DNA from: Panulirus ornatus | Lineage: Eukaryota > Arthropoda > Malacostraca > Decapoda > Palinuridae | Assembly (NCBI RefSeq): GCF_036320965.1 | Contig: NC_092232.1 | Location: forward strand, 59,965,555-60,029,554 | Direction: 5' to 3' | Length of the DNA stretch: 64,000 nucleotides | Made by a program: the position numbers and the translations under genes | Notes under the pieces: generated by a model | Seen by the model: only the letters and a program-made list of their open reading frames with translations | Databases searched by the model: none | Told to the model about the DNA's origin: nothing | In this document: positions 31,850-46,309 of the stretch, piece after piece | How the letters are laid out: every line of letters starts with the position of its first letter | How positions within the stretch are numbered: the stretch's first letter is position 1

Positions 31850-33450
31850 TGTTTTGCTTTGTCTCTGTCTCCCGCGTTTGCGAGGTAGCGCAAGGAAACA
31901 GACGAAAGAATGGCCCAACCCACCCACATACACATGTATATACATACACGTCCACACATGCAAATATACCTGCCTATACAGCTCAATGTATACATATTTA
32001 TACACACAGACATATACATATATGCACATGTACATATTTCATACTGTCTGCCTTTATTCATTGCCATCGCCACCCTGCCGCACATGAAATAACAACCCCC
32101 TCCCCCCTCATGTGCGCGAGGTAGCGCTAGGAAGACAACATACCGCGTGGTAGCGGTAGGAAAAGACAACAAAGGCCACATTGGTTCACAATCAGTCTCT
32201 AGCTGTTATGTATAATGCACCGAAACCACAGTTCCATTTCCTTATCGAAGCCCCACAGAACTTTCCATGGTTTACCCCAGACGCTTTACATGCCCTGGTT
32301 CAATCCATTGACAGCACGTCGACCCCGGTATACCACATCGTTCCAATTCACTCTATTCCTTGCACGCCTTTCACCCTCCTGCATGTTCAGGCCCCTATCA
32401 CTCACAATTTTTTTCACCCCATCTTTCCACCTCCAATTTGGATTCCCACTTCTCCTCGTTCCTTCCAACTCTAACACATATATCCTCTTGGTCAATCTTT
32501 CCTCCCTCATTCTCTTCACGTGACCAAACCATTTCAAAACACCCTCTTCTGCTCTCTCAACGACACTCTTTTTATTACTACACATCTCTCTTACCCTTAT
32601 ATTACTTACTCGATCAAACCACCTCACACCACATATCGTCCTCTAGCATCTTATTTCCAGCACCTCCACCCTCTTCCGCACAATTCTATCCATAGCCCAC
32701 GCCTCGCAACCATGTAACATTGGAACCCATATTCCTTCAAACAAACGCATTTTTGCTTTCCGAGATAATGTTCTCGACTTCCACACATTCTTCAACGCTC
32801 CCACAACTTTTGCCCCCTCCCCCACCCTATGATTCACTTCCGCTTCTATGGTTCCATCCACTGCCAGATCCACTCCCAGATATCTAAAACACCTCACTTC
32901 CTCCAGTTTTTCTCCATTCAAACTTACCTACCAATTGACTTGTCCCTCAACCCTACTGTACCTAATAACTTTGCTCTTATTCATGTTTCTTCTCAGCTTT
33001 CTTCTTTCACACACTTTATCAAACTCACTCACCAGCTTCTGCAGTTTCTCACACGAATCAGCCACCAGCGCTGTATCATCAGCGAACAACTGACTCACTT
33101 CCCAAGCTCTCTCATCCACAACAGACTGCATACTTGCCCCTCTTTCCAGAACTCTTGCATTCACCTCCCTAACAACCCCATCCATAAACAAATTAAACAA
33201 CCATGGAGACATCACACACCCCTGCCGCAAACCTACATTCACTGAGAACCAATCACTTTCCTCTCTTCCTACACGTACACATGCCTTACATCCTCGATAA
33301 AAACTTTTCACTGCTCCTAACAACTTGCCTCCCACACCACATATTCTTAATACCTTCCACAGAGCATCTCTATCAACTCTCTCATATGCCTTCTCTAGAT
33401 CCATAAATGCTACATACAAATCCATTTGCTTTTCTAAGTATTTCTCACAT
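31850..33450 (-). mobile_element. RTE-type LINE, 5'-truncated copy
   Basis: Reading on minus from ~33450: MDLYVAFMDLEKAYERVDRD, GLRQGCVMSPWLFNLFMDGV, the catalytic FADDTALVADS near 33080, then RYLGVDLAVDGTIEAEVNHR, GCEAWAMDRIVRKRVEVLE and WFGHVKRMREERLTKRIYV. It ends with the 3' tail at ~31860 (TCTCCCGCGTTTGCGAGGTA on plus). A 3 bp loss before FADD and several frame breaks inactivate it. The 5' truncation joins a (CA)n tract at 33453. It is closely related to 34128-37693. Confidence 0.85.
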
Positions 33451-33451
33451 A

Positions 33452-33831
<380 letters not shown>

Positions 33832-33837
33832 TATAAT

Positions 33838-34064
33838 ACCTGGGGATAGGGGATTAAGAGTACTTCCCACGTATTCCCTGCGTGTCGTAGAAGGCGACTA
33901 AAAGGGGAGGGAGCGAGGGGCTGGAAATCCTCCCCTCTCGGTTTTTTTTTAATTTTCCAAAAGAAGGAACAGAGAATTGGGCCAGGTGAGGGTATTCCCT
34001 TAAAGGCCCAGTCCTCTGTTCTTAACGCTACCTCGCTAATGCGGGAAATGGCGAATAGTTTGAA

Positions 34065-34066
<2 letters not shown>
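33838..34066 (+). mobile_element. Short RTE-derived non-autonomous element, copy 2
   Basis: It starts ACCTGGGGATAGGGGATTAA and ends CGCTACCTCGCTAATGCGGG then AAATGGCGAATAGTTTG and a poly(A) of ~20. It converges tail to tail on the 3' end of the near-full RTE. Confidence 0.75.
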
Positions 34067-34127
<61 letters not shown>

Positions 34128-34131
<4 letters not shown>

Positions 34132-37100
34132 TTATTTCACTTTGCCGCTGTCTCCCGCGTTAGCGAGGTAGCGCAAGGAAACAGACGAAAGAATGGCCCA
34201 ACCCACCCACATACACATGTATATACATACACGTCCATACACGCAAATATACATACCTATATATCTCAATGTACACATATATGTACACACAGAGACATAT
34301 ACATATATACACATGTACATAATTCATACTGTCTGCTTTTATTCATTCCCATCGCCACCTCGCCACACAAGGAATAACAACTCCCTCCCACCTCATGTGT
34401 GCGAGGTAGCACTAGGAAAAGACAACAAAGGCCTCATTCGTTCACACTCAGTCTCTATATGTCATGTGATAATGCACTGAAACCACAGCTCCCTTTCCAC
34501 ATCCAGGCCCCACAGAACTTTCCATGGTTTACCCCAGACGCTTCACATGCCCTAGTTCAATCCATTGACAGCATGTCGACCCCGGTATACCACATCGTTC
34601 CAATTCACTCTATTCCTTGTACGCCTTTCACCCTCCTGCATGTTCAGGCCCCGATCACTCAAAATCTTTTTCACTCCATCTTTCCACCTCCAATTTGGTC
34701 TCCCACTTCTCCTCGTTCCCTCCACCTCTGACACATATATCCTCTTGATCAATCTTTCCTCACTCATTCTCTTCATGTGGCCAAACCATTTCAAAACCAT
34801 CTCTTCTGCTCTCTCAACCACACTCTTTTTTATTTTCACACATCTCTCTTACCCTTACATTACTTACTCGATCAAACCACCTCACACCACATATTGTCCT
34901 CAAACATCTCATTTCCAGCACATCCACCCTCCTGCGCACAACTCTATCCATAGCCCACGCCTCGCAGCCATACACCATTGTTGGAACCACTATTCCTTCA
35001 AACATGTCCATTTTTGCTTTGCGAGATAATGTTCTCGACTTCCAAACATTCTTCAAGGCTCACAGAACTTTCGCCCCCTCCCCCACCCTATGATTCACTT
35101 CCGCTTTCATGGTTCCATCCGCTGCCAGATCCACTCCCACATATCTAAAAGACTTTACTTCCTCCAGTTTTCCTCCATTCAAACTTACCTCCCAATTGAC
35201 TTGACCCTCAACCCTACTGTACCTATTAACCTTGCTCTTAGTCACATTTACTCTTAACTTCCTTCTTTCACACACTTTACTAAACTCGGTCACCAGCTTC
35301 TGCAGTTTCTCACATGAATCAGCCACCAGCGCTGTATCATCAGCGAACAGCAACTGACTCACTTCCCCAGCTCTCTCATCCACAACAGACTGCATACTTG
35401 CCCCTCTTTCCAAAACTCTGGCATTTACCTCTCTAACAACCCCATCCATAAACAAATTAAACAACCATGGAGACATCACACACCCCTGCCGCAAACCTAC
35501 ATTCACTGAGAACCAATCACTTTCCTCTCTTCCTACACGTACACAAGCCTTACGTCCTCGATAAAAACTTTTCACTGATTCCAACAACTTGCCTCCCACA
35601 CCATATATTCTTAATACCTTCCACAGAGCATCTCTATCAACTCTATCATATGCCTTCTCCAGATCCATCAATGCTACATACAAATCCATTTGCTTTTCTA
35701 AGTATTTCTCTCATACATTCTTCAAAGCAAACACCTGATTCACACATCCTCTACCACTTCTGAAACCACACTGCTCTTCCCCAATCTGATGCTCTGTACA
35801 TGCCTTCACCCTCTCAATCAATACCCTCCCATATAATTTACCAGGAATACTCAACAAACTTATACCTCTGTAATTTGAGTATTCTCTCTTAACCCCTTTG
35901 CCTTTGTACAATGGCACTATGCAAGCATTCCGCCAATCCTCAAGCACCTCACCATGAATCATACATACATTGAATAACCTTAGCAACCAGTCAACAATAC
36001 AGGCACCCCCTTTTTTTAATAAATTCCACTGCAATACCATCCAAACCTGCTGCCTTACCGACTTTCATCTTCCGCAAAGCTTTTACTACCTCTTCTCTGT
36101 TTACCAAATCATTTTCCCTAACCCTCTCACTTTGCACACCGCCTCGACCAAAACACCCTATATCTGCCACTGTATCGTCAAACACATTCAACAAACCTTC
36201 AAAATACTCACTCCATCTCCCTCTCACATCACCACTGCTTGTTATTAAGTCCCCATTAGCCCCCTTCACTGAAGCTCCCATTTGCTCCCTTGTCTTACAC
36301 ACTTTATTTACCTCCATCCAAAACATCTTTTTATTCTCCCTAAAATTTAATGATACTCTCTCAACCCAACTCTCATTTGCCCTTTTTTTCACCTCTTGAA
36401 CCTTTCTCTTAACCTTTTGCCTCTTTCTTTATACATCTCCCACTCATTTGCATTTCTTCCCTGCAAAAATCGTCCAAATGCCTCTCTCTTCTCTTTCACT
36501 AATAATCTTACTTCTTCATCCCACCACTCACTAACCTTTCTAAGCAAACCATCTCCCACGCTTCTCATACAACAATCATCTTTTGCGCAAGCCATCACTG
36601 CTTCCCTAAATACATCCCGTTTCTCCCCCTATTCCCCTTACCTCCTTTGTTCTTACCTTTTTCCATTCTGTACGCAGTTCCTCCTGGTACTTCCTCATAC
36701 AAGTCTCCTTACCAAGCTCACTTACTCTCACCACTCTCTTAACCCCAACATTCTCTCTTCTTTTCTGAAAACCCTACAAATCTTCACCTACGCCTCCACA
36801 AGATAATGATCAGACATCCCTCCAGTTGCACCTCTCAGCACATTAACATCCAAAAGTCTCTCTTTCGCGCGCCTATCAATTAACACGTAATCCAGTAACG
36901 CCCTCTGGCTATATCTCCTACTTACATACGTATACTTATGTATATCTCGCTTTTTAAACCAGGTATTCCCAATCACCAGTCCGTTTTCAGCACATAAATC
37001 TACAAGCTCTTCACCATTTCCATTTACAACACTGAACACCCCATGTATACCAGTTATTCCCTCAACTGCCACATTACTCACCTTTGCATTCAAATCACCC

Positions 37101-37689
37101 ATCACTATAACCCGGTCTTGTGCATCAAAACCACTAACACACTCATTCAGCTGCTCCCAAAACACTTGCCTCTCATAATTTTTCTTCTCATTTCCAGGTG
37201 CATCTGCATCAATAATCACCCATCTCACTCCATCAACTTTCAGTTTTATCCATATCAATTTAGAATTTACTTTCTTACACTCTATCACATACTCCCACAA
37301 CTCCTGTTTCAGGAGTAGTGCTACTCCTTCCCTTGCTCTTGTCCTCTCACTAACCCCTGACTTTACTCCCAAGACATTCCCAAACCACTCTTCCCCTTTA
37401 CCCTTGAGCTTCTTTTCACTCAGAGGCAAAGCATCCAGGTTCCTTTCCTTAAACATACTACCTATCTCTCCTTTTTTCTCATCTTGGTTACATTCACACA
37501 CATTTAGACACCCCAATCTGAGCCTTCGAGGAGGATGAGCGCTTCCCGCGTGACTCCTTCTTCTGTTTCCCCTTTTAGAAAGTTAAATACAAGGAGGGGA
37601 GGGTTTTTGGTCCACCGCTCCTGTCCCCTTTAGTCGCCTTCTACGACACGTGAGGAATGCGCGGGAAGTATTCTTTCTCCCCTATCCCC

Positions 37690-37693
<4 letters not shown>
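34128..37693 (-). mobile_element. RTE-type LINE, near full length, inactive
   Basis: The 5' UTR starts near 37693 (TCCCTGGGGATAGGGGAGAA). The apurinic-type endonuclease (37516-36788) has VIVMGDLNAKV, LLDYVLIDRR and GGMSDHYLVEA, the expected catalytic Asp/Asn and Asp/His positions. Linker frames follow (36598-35991), then RT: VPLYKGKG, YSNYRGISLLSIPGKLYGRV (near 35900), MDLYVALMDLEKAYDRVDRD, GLRQGCVMSPWLFNLFMDGV, LLFADDTALVADS, and the C-terminal GCEAWAMDRVVRRRVDVLEM. The 3' tail ends near 34130. Six or so frame breaks make it inactive. A single long EN-RT ORF and the NYRGISLLS motif fit the RTE clade. Confidence 0.85.
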
Positions 37694-38028
<335 letters not shown>

Positions 38029-38039
38029 GGTGGGGAGAG

Positions 38040-40270
38040 ATACTAATATATGAAGATTCTAATTGAATTACTATTCAAACTTACCTCATATTTGAAACAG
38101 TTTGAAGGAATTTCACGGTGAATTTTCTTCTTTGTCTATTTTCGTAATTCTTAGTAATTTTAGTAATGCAACAATACTAAAGCTTCTGTACACTGACTCC
38201 ACACAGAAATATATTATCAAGACTAAGAAATCTTACCACAAGGATCGAAGAGGGAGTTCCATATGTATGGAAGGCTAATTTGTACTATAATATCTTTATG
38301 TCAGGGGGTGTGGTTTCACCTTAACCATTACGAATAATTAAAGTTACGTGATATCACAACCATCTTATACGCTCATATGTATCCTAGCACCACTTAAGCT
38401 CACTTTGGGGGCGGGGGGGGGTAAGAAACCATGATATTGTACTGACAAACGAGACGGGAGAAAAGCAATTTTCTACAGAGCTGTGTGTGTGGGAGGAGAA
38501 TGACAACTTCTGGAGAAGACGGGAGAGGCGAGTGTGGGAGTGAGGGAAGCTCAGGAGTGGCCAGGTAAGAGGAGCTCTACGGCCACACTGCTCCACTAGA
38601 CGACATGGTTAGTAAGATGTCATAATGGAGGTTCATCTTCAGATTTTGTGTCTGGTGGTTCCAGCTTCTTATTATCGGTGAATGATTATTGTCGTATGTA
38701 CGATTGTCTTATATCTCATGAGTAACTACCTCTCTCCCCTCAGGTCCTGGCGCGGCAGGTTTAAAGTTCTTCCTATCAGTGAATGATCAGCGTCGAGTAA
38801 CTGTGTTACGTCTCTTGAGTAACAACACAAACATTTTGTCCTTTGATGACAGACAAATGAGTTTTATCTTTAACTCTGTCATCTCTTAAGTTCTCACTGA
38901 ACTCTGTAATAAAACCTATATTTCTTAATCAAGTTCTAATGATCTTTATTTCGAAATCATTATGGTTTTCTCTGGTCTTGGCAGGCATATGCTGAAGGAC
39001 CATTACAGACTGTATCGTGGCATTAGACCCTCGTATACCACTGAGAACATCATGTTCAGACCAAACAGTTTTCTTGGGTCCCGGGACAGTGAACCCTTGC
39101 TAACCCATAGATCCAGATGCTTGTAGTCTGAGCCTGAGTAATTTATCACAATCATCTGCTGATGGAATTTCTTGCGCAGAGTCACACTGGCTTTGTAAGA
39201 TATTAACTGAGAGCAAAAGTTTAGATAGAAAACACAGACAGAGATCGTTGTATATAAGCAAGTATTTCTCTATTATTCTCAATGGTTGTCGAACCCCTTG
39301 CGTGAGGGGATAGTGAGGCCCACCTTCGGTGAGTAGTTTCCTCTGGGGTTGGAGATTCGTGGAGGAATGAGTTGGGCCTTAAAATGGTCTCGCACCCGTA
39401 ACCGCAAGACCCTGCACCCTTGGCTCACCCGAGGAGGCGAAACGATTTTTGGCTAGATAGATAGGTAAATAGATAGATATATAGATAGATAGATAGATAA
39501 AACTGTAGACATATAGATAAATGGATAGATAGATAAACACTGTCGTATGTAAACACTACGTGCATTGTAACAAGATTACTACACTTCATTGACTTATCCA
39601 TCCAGTTGTTGGATCACTAACAAAATCATTATATCTTTTTACTATTTGTTGATTAAGATTCTTGATGTGAACGGTTGATACAATGAATTATTTATGGACC
39701 TCACCGCTACCCGTGTTACCTTCAGCAATGTTCTCCACTAAGTTAAGGTCACCTAGACCCAGAGTAAACACAGAAGTAACCGTATTCTAACTCACACAAT
39801 GATGTCGTTATAGTGTGACTGGCTATTAGCTGACATATAACCTGTTTGCCTGTTGCCACTCCTTCCAAGGTTATTTGATTATTTCCAGCTCTGTCAAAGG
39901 TATATCCAACATTAGGGGTTGAATCGTATGAAGAGACTTATGGCTACCATACAGAGTTGCCTCTATATTGTGAATGTACAACACACTGTATCTGGCATTA
40001 GTAACATGAAACATCTGAGGTATCATGGTATTTGACGTAGATCCTTAACTTTGTATTACTCTTTTATTCATGAAGTAAGATATCATACTTTTTAGTGTAG
40101 CTACACAACGCTGGATTCAAGATAGTCATGTCTATAATTTGTCCAGCACTTCACCATACTCTCCTTCAGTATAGGGAACAGGATCATATGTAATGAGGAT
40201 TATATTTGATAAGGGAGCTATTGATAGACCAGTGTATCAGTCTCACATCCGATTCAGAGTGTAGTAATTG
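38040..40270. other. No recognisable gene; minor repeats
   Basis: 38655-38720 and 38755-38825 are two diverged copies of a ~70 bp stretch (ATCGGTGAATGATTATTGTC versus ATCAGTGAATGATCAGCGTC). 39280-39445 is GC-richer than its surroundings and is followed by a TAGA microsatellite (39455-39535), so it may be a SINE I do not recognise. Nothing else is supported. Confidence 0.4.
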
Positions 40271-40401
40271 ATCATTTTGACGCTGCCGGAGAATCGGTTG
40301 CAATTATCCTAACACACTGATAAGATAATAGATATCTTTCTATTATGAAACATCTTGACCTGCATATGACTTTAAAGAAAAAGGAACTTTGGTTTTGTGC
40401 G

Positions 40402-41167
40402 ATAGGAGAAGTTTGGGTGGCAGGGGGAGGAGCAGGAGCAGCAACTGTTGCATAGAGGTGAGGATTTGTGGAAGGAGGTGAGTTGGATTTTTGTGCCTGA
40501 CACACTGCGCGGAGTTGCTCCTTCTTACGTGGGCACAGTCCAGATACAGCGACGTGTTCACCTTTACAGTTGACACACTTTGCTGCCTGAACCTTGCACT
40601 CACGAAAACCATGACCAGTTTCCGCGCATTGACTACAGGTTTGGTGGGGTTCTTTACAGTTCTTTGTTTCATGTCCGAGTTGCAAACATTCGTAGCATTA
40701 TTGAACGTCGATATATGCAACTTTTTTCAGGAATTTTGCTGGTATAGAGATCATGGGGAACAGGACTTCCCGGGAGAGCAGGTGATCGGCCTCGGTCGGG
40801 TTTGGACATTGAATTTTTATTGATCTGGAGTTGTTAGGTTTATAAACGCTGATGACGTGGGGCTGAGGGACAAGATAGATTCATCAACATTGTAGGCAAT
40901 AATAGTACATCTAGCTTGAAGGGGCAGCGGTCCTGAACGATTTGGTAGTTTTTTTTTAGCTAGTTCATCAAGGAGAGGCTTAGATAGGATTCTATCTAAA
41001 TCACTATCTTTGCCCAAGCAAATTTTAAATTGATATTTATTCGTAGGGAATTGAATTACCCTAGTGGGACGGATCTGAGTAGTTTTAAAGACGATGGACA
41101 GGAGTTCGAACGTGGAAGGAGGGGGACAATCAGTTTTGAGGGATTTTAGACGTATGTCGGGCGGCAT
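40402..41167 (-). pseudogene. Jockey LINE ORF1 fragment, unit A
   Basis: It begins MPPDIRLKSLKTDCPPPSTF at 41167, loses ~100 bp and its frame near 40855, and resumes with zinc-knuckle sequence (CSQCAETGHGFREC, CVNCKGEHVAVSGLCP). The match to the other units ends at ~40402 before the proline-rich tail. The 5' UTR lies at 41168-41700. Confidence 0.75.
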
Positions 41168-41879
41168 GTTGGTGGCATCAGTGTCCTAGTGCGAGAAAAC
41201 GTGAGTGAGGGAGGCTCGACGGTCCAAGGTAGGGGAGAGGTAAGAGATAGTGTGAGGGTCTCCACCCCGTCAGGTGAGAACAGGTCCACTCCAGCCTCCA
41301 CTCCTCAGGAAAATGAGTTTTCCAGAATGGGGTGGGGAAGCTGGGGTAGAGATTGCTCAAGCCAAACGGTCGAGAGATGGATGATGGATGATAAAAAATA
41401 AAAAATAAAAAGACATGTGAAGATGGAGTGGAGGCAACGCGGGGGTGTGGGGAGCAGCGAGGGTGGTGAGGGAACAGCCTGCCGGCGTCGTCACCGTAAC
41501 GGTCTCCCGCGGGAAGGACCAACGCGGGAGGCAACGTTACAATCCACTTCTTTCTTCGGTCTTCTCTCTTCTGTCTTCTTTCTTCCCTCTTCTATCTTTT
41601 CTCTTCTTTCTTCACTCTTCGTGGGATCTGGCGGTTAATCCTCCATCAACCACGTGGCCGAAACAGGAGCAGCAAGAACCTTCTCGAATGGCAAGAAAAG
41701 AAGGGAATCCGATGATAGAAAAGTCCCTTCCAAGGAAGAGCGGAAAAAGAGTGGGGGGGAAAGAGCAAGAAATTGTTAGAGGAAGTGAATTTTAGAGGGA
41801 GGAAAAGAGCCAAGTCTTAACCCAGCTTGCACAGGAATAATAGGATGAGCAGGTCAAAGATGATGAGTGGAGGGCAAGT

Positions 41880-44791
41880 TTTTTCTTTTTTTTTTTTTTT
41901 TAAATATAGGAGGAAATGGATCGTCTCTCTGGCTGATGGACACTGATTTTACCAAGGCGTTCCCCGCACGGACTTAGCAGCAAGATCTATAGTGATTTTT
42001 AGTTTTTAATACATGGTCACTGGATGTTGTTCAGGTTGTATATTGAACATGTTATCTGGATGATCTATTCCCAGGAGATTGTTGAAGTAATCAGTCCAGT
42101 GAGTATGATGTATTTGAAATCGCTCTACTTGTCTTTCAAACAATTTCCTCCAATAGATGTTTAATGGAGGGATTCGTGCTCTCTCGTGAAGTTCTGTGTT
42201 CCTGATGAACTCGTGCCATTTGATGTTAAAAAGCCAACGTAGAGCTTTGTTCTGAATGATTTGGAGTGCAGGGATGTTGGATTGGGCTCCGAGTTCGAGA
42301 GCTGAAGAGGCATAAGTGATAAGTGGTCGTATTAATGCTTTATAGAGTTGCAATTTGGTTTTGAATTGCGCCTCTCTAAATCTATACAATTTTGCGAGCT
42401 CCGCTCTCGCAATAGCCGCGCTAGACTGAATATGTCGGCTCATTCGCAGGTATACATCATAGTTTAGGCCCAGCACTGTGTTGGTATTTGAGATGGGAAT
42501 GGGTAAATGTCGGTGTATACGAGAGTGTAGGTAGACATTATATTGTATCTCTGACGTACATTAAAGTAGGATATGTTGGATTTTGCAGGATTTGTTTTAA
42601 TCATCCATTGTAACTCCCAGAGCGAAACGTGGTCAATTTCCTGTTGGTTTCTATTGATTAAGTGTGTGAGGGTTCTGGCTCTGATTAGCTGTGTGACATC
42701 ATCTGCATATTGGAGAGTGATGGAGTCCAGGTGTATAGGATTGGGAAGATCATTTGAGTAGAGTGTGTAAAGAGTGAAGGCCAGCACGGAGCCTTTAGGT
42801 ACACCGGCATTAAGGAAGAAGCAGTTTGAGTAAATATTTCTGTATTTGATTCGGGTTTTTCTGTTGCTAAGATAGTTAGAGGGAAGCTTAATGGTGGGTC
42901 GTGGGAGTTGGAATTGGGTGCTTAGTTTATACCTCAATCCATCGTGCCACACGGTGTCAAAGGCTTTTTCAACATCTTTTGTGATGAGTGCGGTCATTTT
43001 GTGTGTCCGCGTGTTGTTTTTTATGTAGCTCGTAATGATGTTGAGTTCATCTTGTGTGGAGCGATGTTAGTGAAAGCCAAACTGTTTGTGTGAGAGTAGG
43101 TTGTTGTTTGTAAGGTGTTATCTAAGTCTATTGTTTATGATTCTTTCAAATGTCTTCCCAGTGGACTCAAGTAGGCTGATGGGTCTGTAGTTCATGGGGT
43201 CTCTGTTGGATCTGTTGGGTTTAGGTATCATTATGGTTGTTGCTATTTTGGAGGCCGCGGGAAAATAGCCAGAGGCTAGTGCCGCGTTGAAGAGGAAGGT
43301 GATGGCTCTAATAGTGTTGTTAGGGAGATGTGTAAGTAGCTGGTAACCAATGCCTGAATTACCTGGGGCTACTTTGGGTGATTTGAGGAGGAGAAATTTG
43401 ACCTCGTTCGATCTTATGGAAGTTGTGAGAAGGTGGTCGTGTGAAAGCGATTGGAAATGTACGATCTGTTTTGGGTAGAAGTGACTGGGCCTGTTTTGTA
43501 TGTGTTGTGTGACAATTTGAGTGTTTTCGCACGCCAGAGGGTGAGGGGGGTGAGGGTGAAAGATACCTTCCCAGTGTTTTTGAAAAATGCTGGCAATGTC
43601 TTTTGGGTTATGGTGTAGTGTTGTCGTCATTTAGCCCATTAAAGTCTGTTTTCGGTATTCCTTTGAGTTTTCGTATTCTGTTCCAAAACTCTTGAGGAGA
43701 TTTAATTCGGTGTTGATCTGTTGTGGTGATGAGAGATTTCCAGTGTCTATTGTGGTCTTCTAGAAGGCTGTTGAGTGTGTGGTTTCGTAGGGATGTGAGG
43801 TCCCACCGTACTAGGCCCAAACGACGTCTGTTTTGCTCAAATCGTCGACGGTAGCACGAAAGAAGTCTTGTTGTTTTGGGAGAAGGGAAGAAGGAGTATC
43901 TTGAAGTAATGAAGATTTGGGAATAGAAATGTCAGCTGCCTGTGTGATTGTTTCGTGTATACGTTCTATTTCTGTGTCTGTTAGTGTTATTGGGTGATTT
44001 TCGTAGTTTGTGGTGTAAGTGCAGTTGGAGAGAGTGTCTTTGAAGCTCTCCCAGTCTGCTCTTTTGTAGTGGTAGTGTGAGGGTGATGGGACGAGGATAG
44101 GGTTAGACGAGAGATGAAGAAAGATAGGGATGTGGTTGGAACCACACAGTGGTCCCGGAGACAAGAAATTATGAAGATAATTACTGGCTCTGTTGGAGAA
44201 GACATGATCAGGTCTGCCTTTACCTCCTAGGCCAGTGAAGACAGCGTGGAAGTAAGGTCCTAGGAAATTAAGACCTTTGTAAGAGTATAAAGCGAATAAG
44301 TTATCACCATGAGAATTGTTTATGTTGTGTTGGAAGGTTCTGTGTAGGGCGTTGAGGTCAGCTAGAAGGTAGACTGGGATCTGTGTGTAATTGAATACTG
44401 TGTAGAGATCATGGAGTGGAATGGTAGTGTTGGGTCGAAAGTATGTAGTGCAGAAGATAATGAAGCAATGTATTGTGTTTATCTTAACTGCTAGAAAGTG
44501 TTCGTATTGCCATGAGGTGGCGAGGTATTCGTGTTCGATGGTGTTGCGTATGAGAATGGCGACTCCCTCGTGTCTACTGTCTGGAGACTGTCGTGATGTA
44601 TACCCGTAATGTCTAATTTTGTATCCGTTGGTGATACATGTGATGTTAAGTATCACAACATCGGGTTTTTTCTCTTCGAGGAGAGTGGCAATCAGATGAC
44701 GGCCATTGTGATAGCTGCGCACGTTAAACTGTAAGATTTTTAGCATTTTACGACTTAGTGAAATTTGCTGGCTATTTGTGTCTGTTGTCAA
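41880..44791 (-). pseudogene. Jockey LINE ORF2 (endonuclease plus reverse transcriptase), unit B
   Basis: EN at 44791-43811: KILQFNVRSYHNG, DLNALHRTF, GKGRPDHVFSNR and GSNHIPIFL. The usual catalytic Glu (…ETC) is isoleucine here (VILNITCIT). The frame then breaks near 43860 and again near 43620. RT at 43630-42006: MNYRPISLLESTGKTFERII, GVPKGSVLAFTLYTLYSNDL (P to F change after the LA), and LQYADDVTQLIRA with the catalytic ADD. The C terminus runs to 42006. A ~300 bp 3' UTR extends to ~41706. Inactive. Confidence 0.8.
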
Positions 44792-44838
44792 TGAAGGCCG
44801 TTGACATACCGTTTGAGAGTTTCACGTGTATCATGTTC

Positions 44839-46305
44839 TTAGTCTTGGGTCGGGATGATCTGGTGAGGTGTCAGGAGAGGGGAGAGGGGAGGGGAAAGGG
44901 TCATTGTCGACGAGTTGAAGGTCAAGGTTGACCGTTGGTGGGTTGTCTGGTGTGTCGGCAGGGTCAGGTGCTGGGGCTCCTCTGGGTGGGTTAGGTAGGG
45001 GACGGATGGAGGGGGAGGGGGGAGGGGGGGATTGGTGAGTGGAGGTTCTGGGGGAACTGTCGTGGTGGTGGAAGTTGGGACGGTGGGGGTGGGAGAGGAA
45101 TCGGTATTTGGAGAGACAGTAGGATTGTTGGTGTTGGGTTGGGGGGTTGTGGATGGAGTTGTGTTAGGGGGTGCGGAGGGGGTATTGGAAGTTGGGAGGG
45201 TGACAGGTTGAGTTGTTGGGGGATAGTTGGAAGTGTTACTGGGGGTTTCCTGGGATACGTTTTCGTTAGGGGTCAGGGTGGCGGACGAGACAGGGGTCGG
45301 TGAGGGATGGTTGTTGGCGGGGGAGCTGAGGAGTTCAGGTGGAGTTCGTACATTGGGTAGGTTGTTATGAGCAAGAAGCAAATCGAAAATTCTGATGAAT
45401 TCCGACTTATCTTCCCCGCTCAGGAACAACGCTTTTAGGTAGCACGCATGCATCCTACCTTGTAGGGTGAGGAGGTCTGAAGAATTAGTAGTTGGGATAG
45501 GAGAAGCTTGGGTGGCAGGGGGAGGAGCAGCAGCAGCAACTGTTGCGCAGATGTGAGGGTTTGTGGAAGGAGGTGAGTTGGTTTTTTGTGCCTGACTCAC
45601 TGCGCAGAGTTGCTCCTTCTTACGTGGGCACAGCCCAGATACAGCGACGTGTTCACCTTTACAGTTGACACACGTCGCTGCCTGAGCCTTGCACTCACGA
45701 AAACCATAACCAGTTTATGCGCATTGACTACAGGTTTGGTGGGGCTCCTTACGGCTCTTAGTCTCATGTCCGTATTTCAGACATTTGAAACATTGTTGTA
45801 CGTCGAGATATTCATCTTTCTTCAGGGATTTTGCAGGCACAGAGATCATGGGGAACAGGACTCCCCGGGAGAGCAGGCGATCGGCCTCGGTCGGGTTTGA
45901 ACATTGTATCTTTATTGATCTGGAGTTATTCGGTTTATAGACGTTGATGACATTAACGTCATTGTTTTCGCCATTGATGGATTCCACAATCTCCGAAGGG
46001 CTGAGGGACAAGATAGATTCATCAACATTGTAGGCAATAATAGTACATCTAGCTTGAAGGGGCAGCGGTCCTGAACGATTTGGTAGTTTTTTTTTAGCTA
46101 GTTCATCAAGGAGAGGCTTAGATAGGATTCTATCTAAATCACTATCTTTGCCCAAGCAAATTTTAAATTGATATTTATTCGTAGGGAATTGAATTACCCT
46201 AGTGGGACGGATCTGAGTAGTTTTAAAGACGATGGACAGGAGTTCGAACGTGGAAGGAGGGGGACAATCAGTTTTGAGGGATTTTAGACGTATGTCGGGC
46301 GGCAT
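44839..46305 (-). pseudogene. Jockey LINE ORF1 (gag-like, zinc knuckles), unit B
   Basis: It starts MPPDIRLKSLKTDCPPPSTF. Three zinc knuckles lie at residues ~170-225: CFKCLKYGHETKSRK (the last Cys of the first knuckle lost to Arg), CSQCA then a TAA stop at about 45716, and CVNCKGEH... The part after the stop is a P/T/S-rich tail (TPSNTSNYPPTTQPVTLPTS and similar) ending near 44839. In life it would bind LINE RNA as an ORF1 chaperone. Units A and C do not have this stop, so it is private to B. Confidence 0.8.
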
Positions 46306-46309
46306 GTTG

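Noticed and set aside
39280..39445. Possible GC-rich gene exon
   Set aside because: No open frame of useful length and no splice-site pattern; noted only as a possible unrecognised short repeat.
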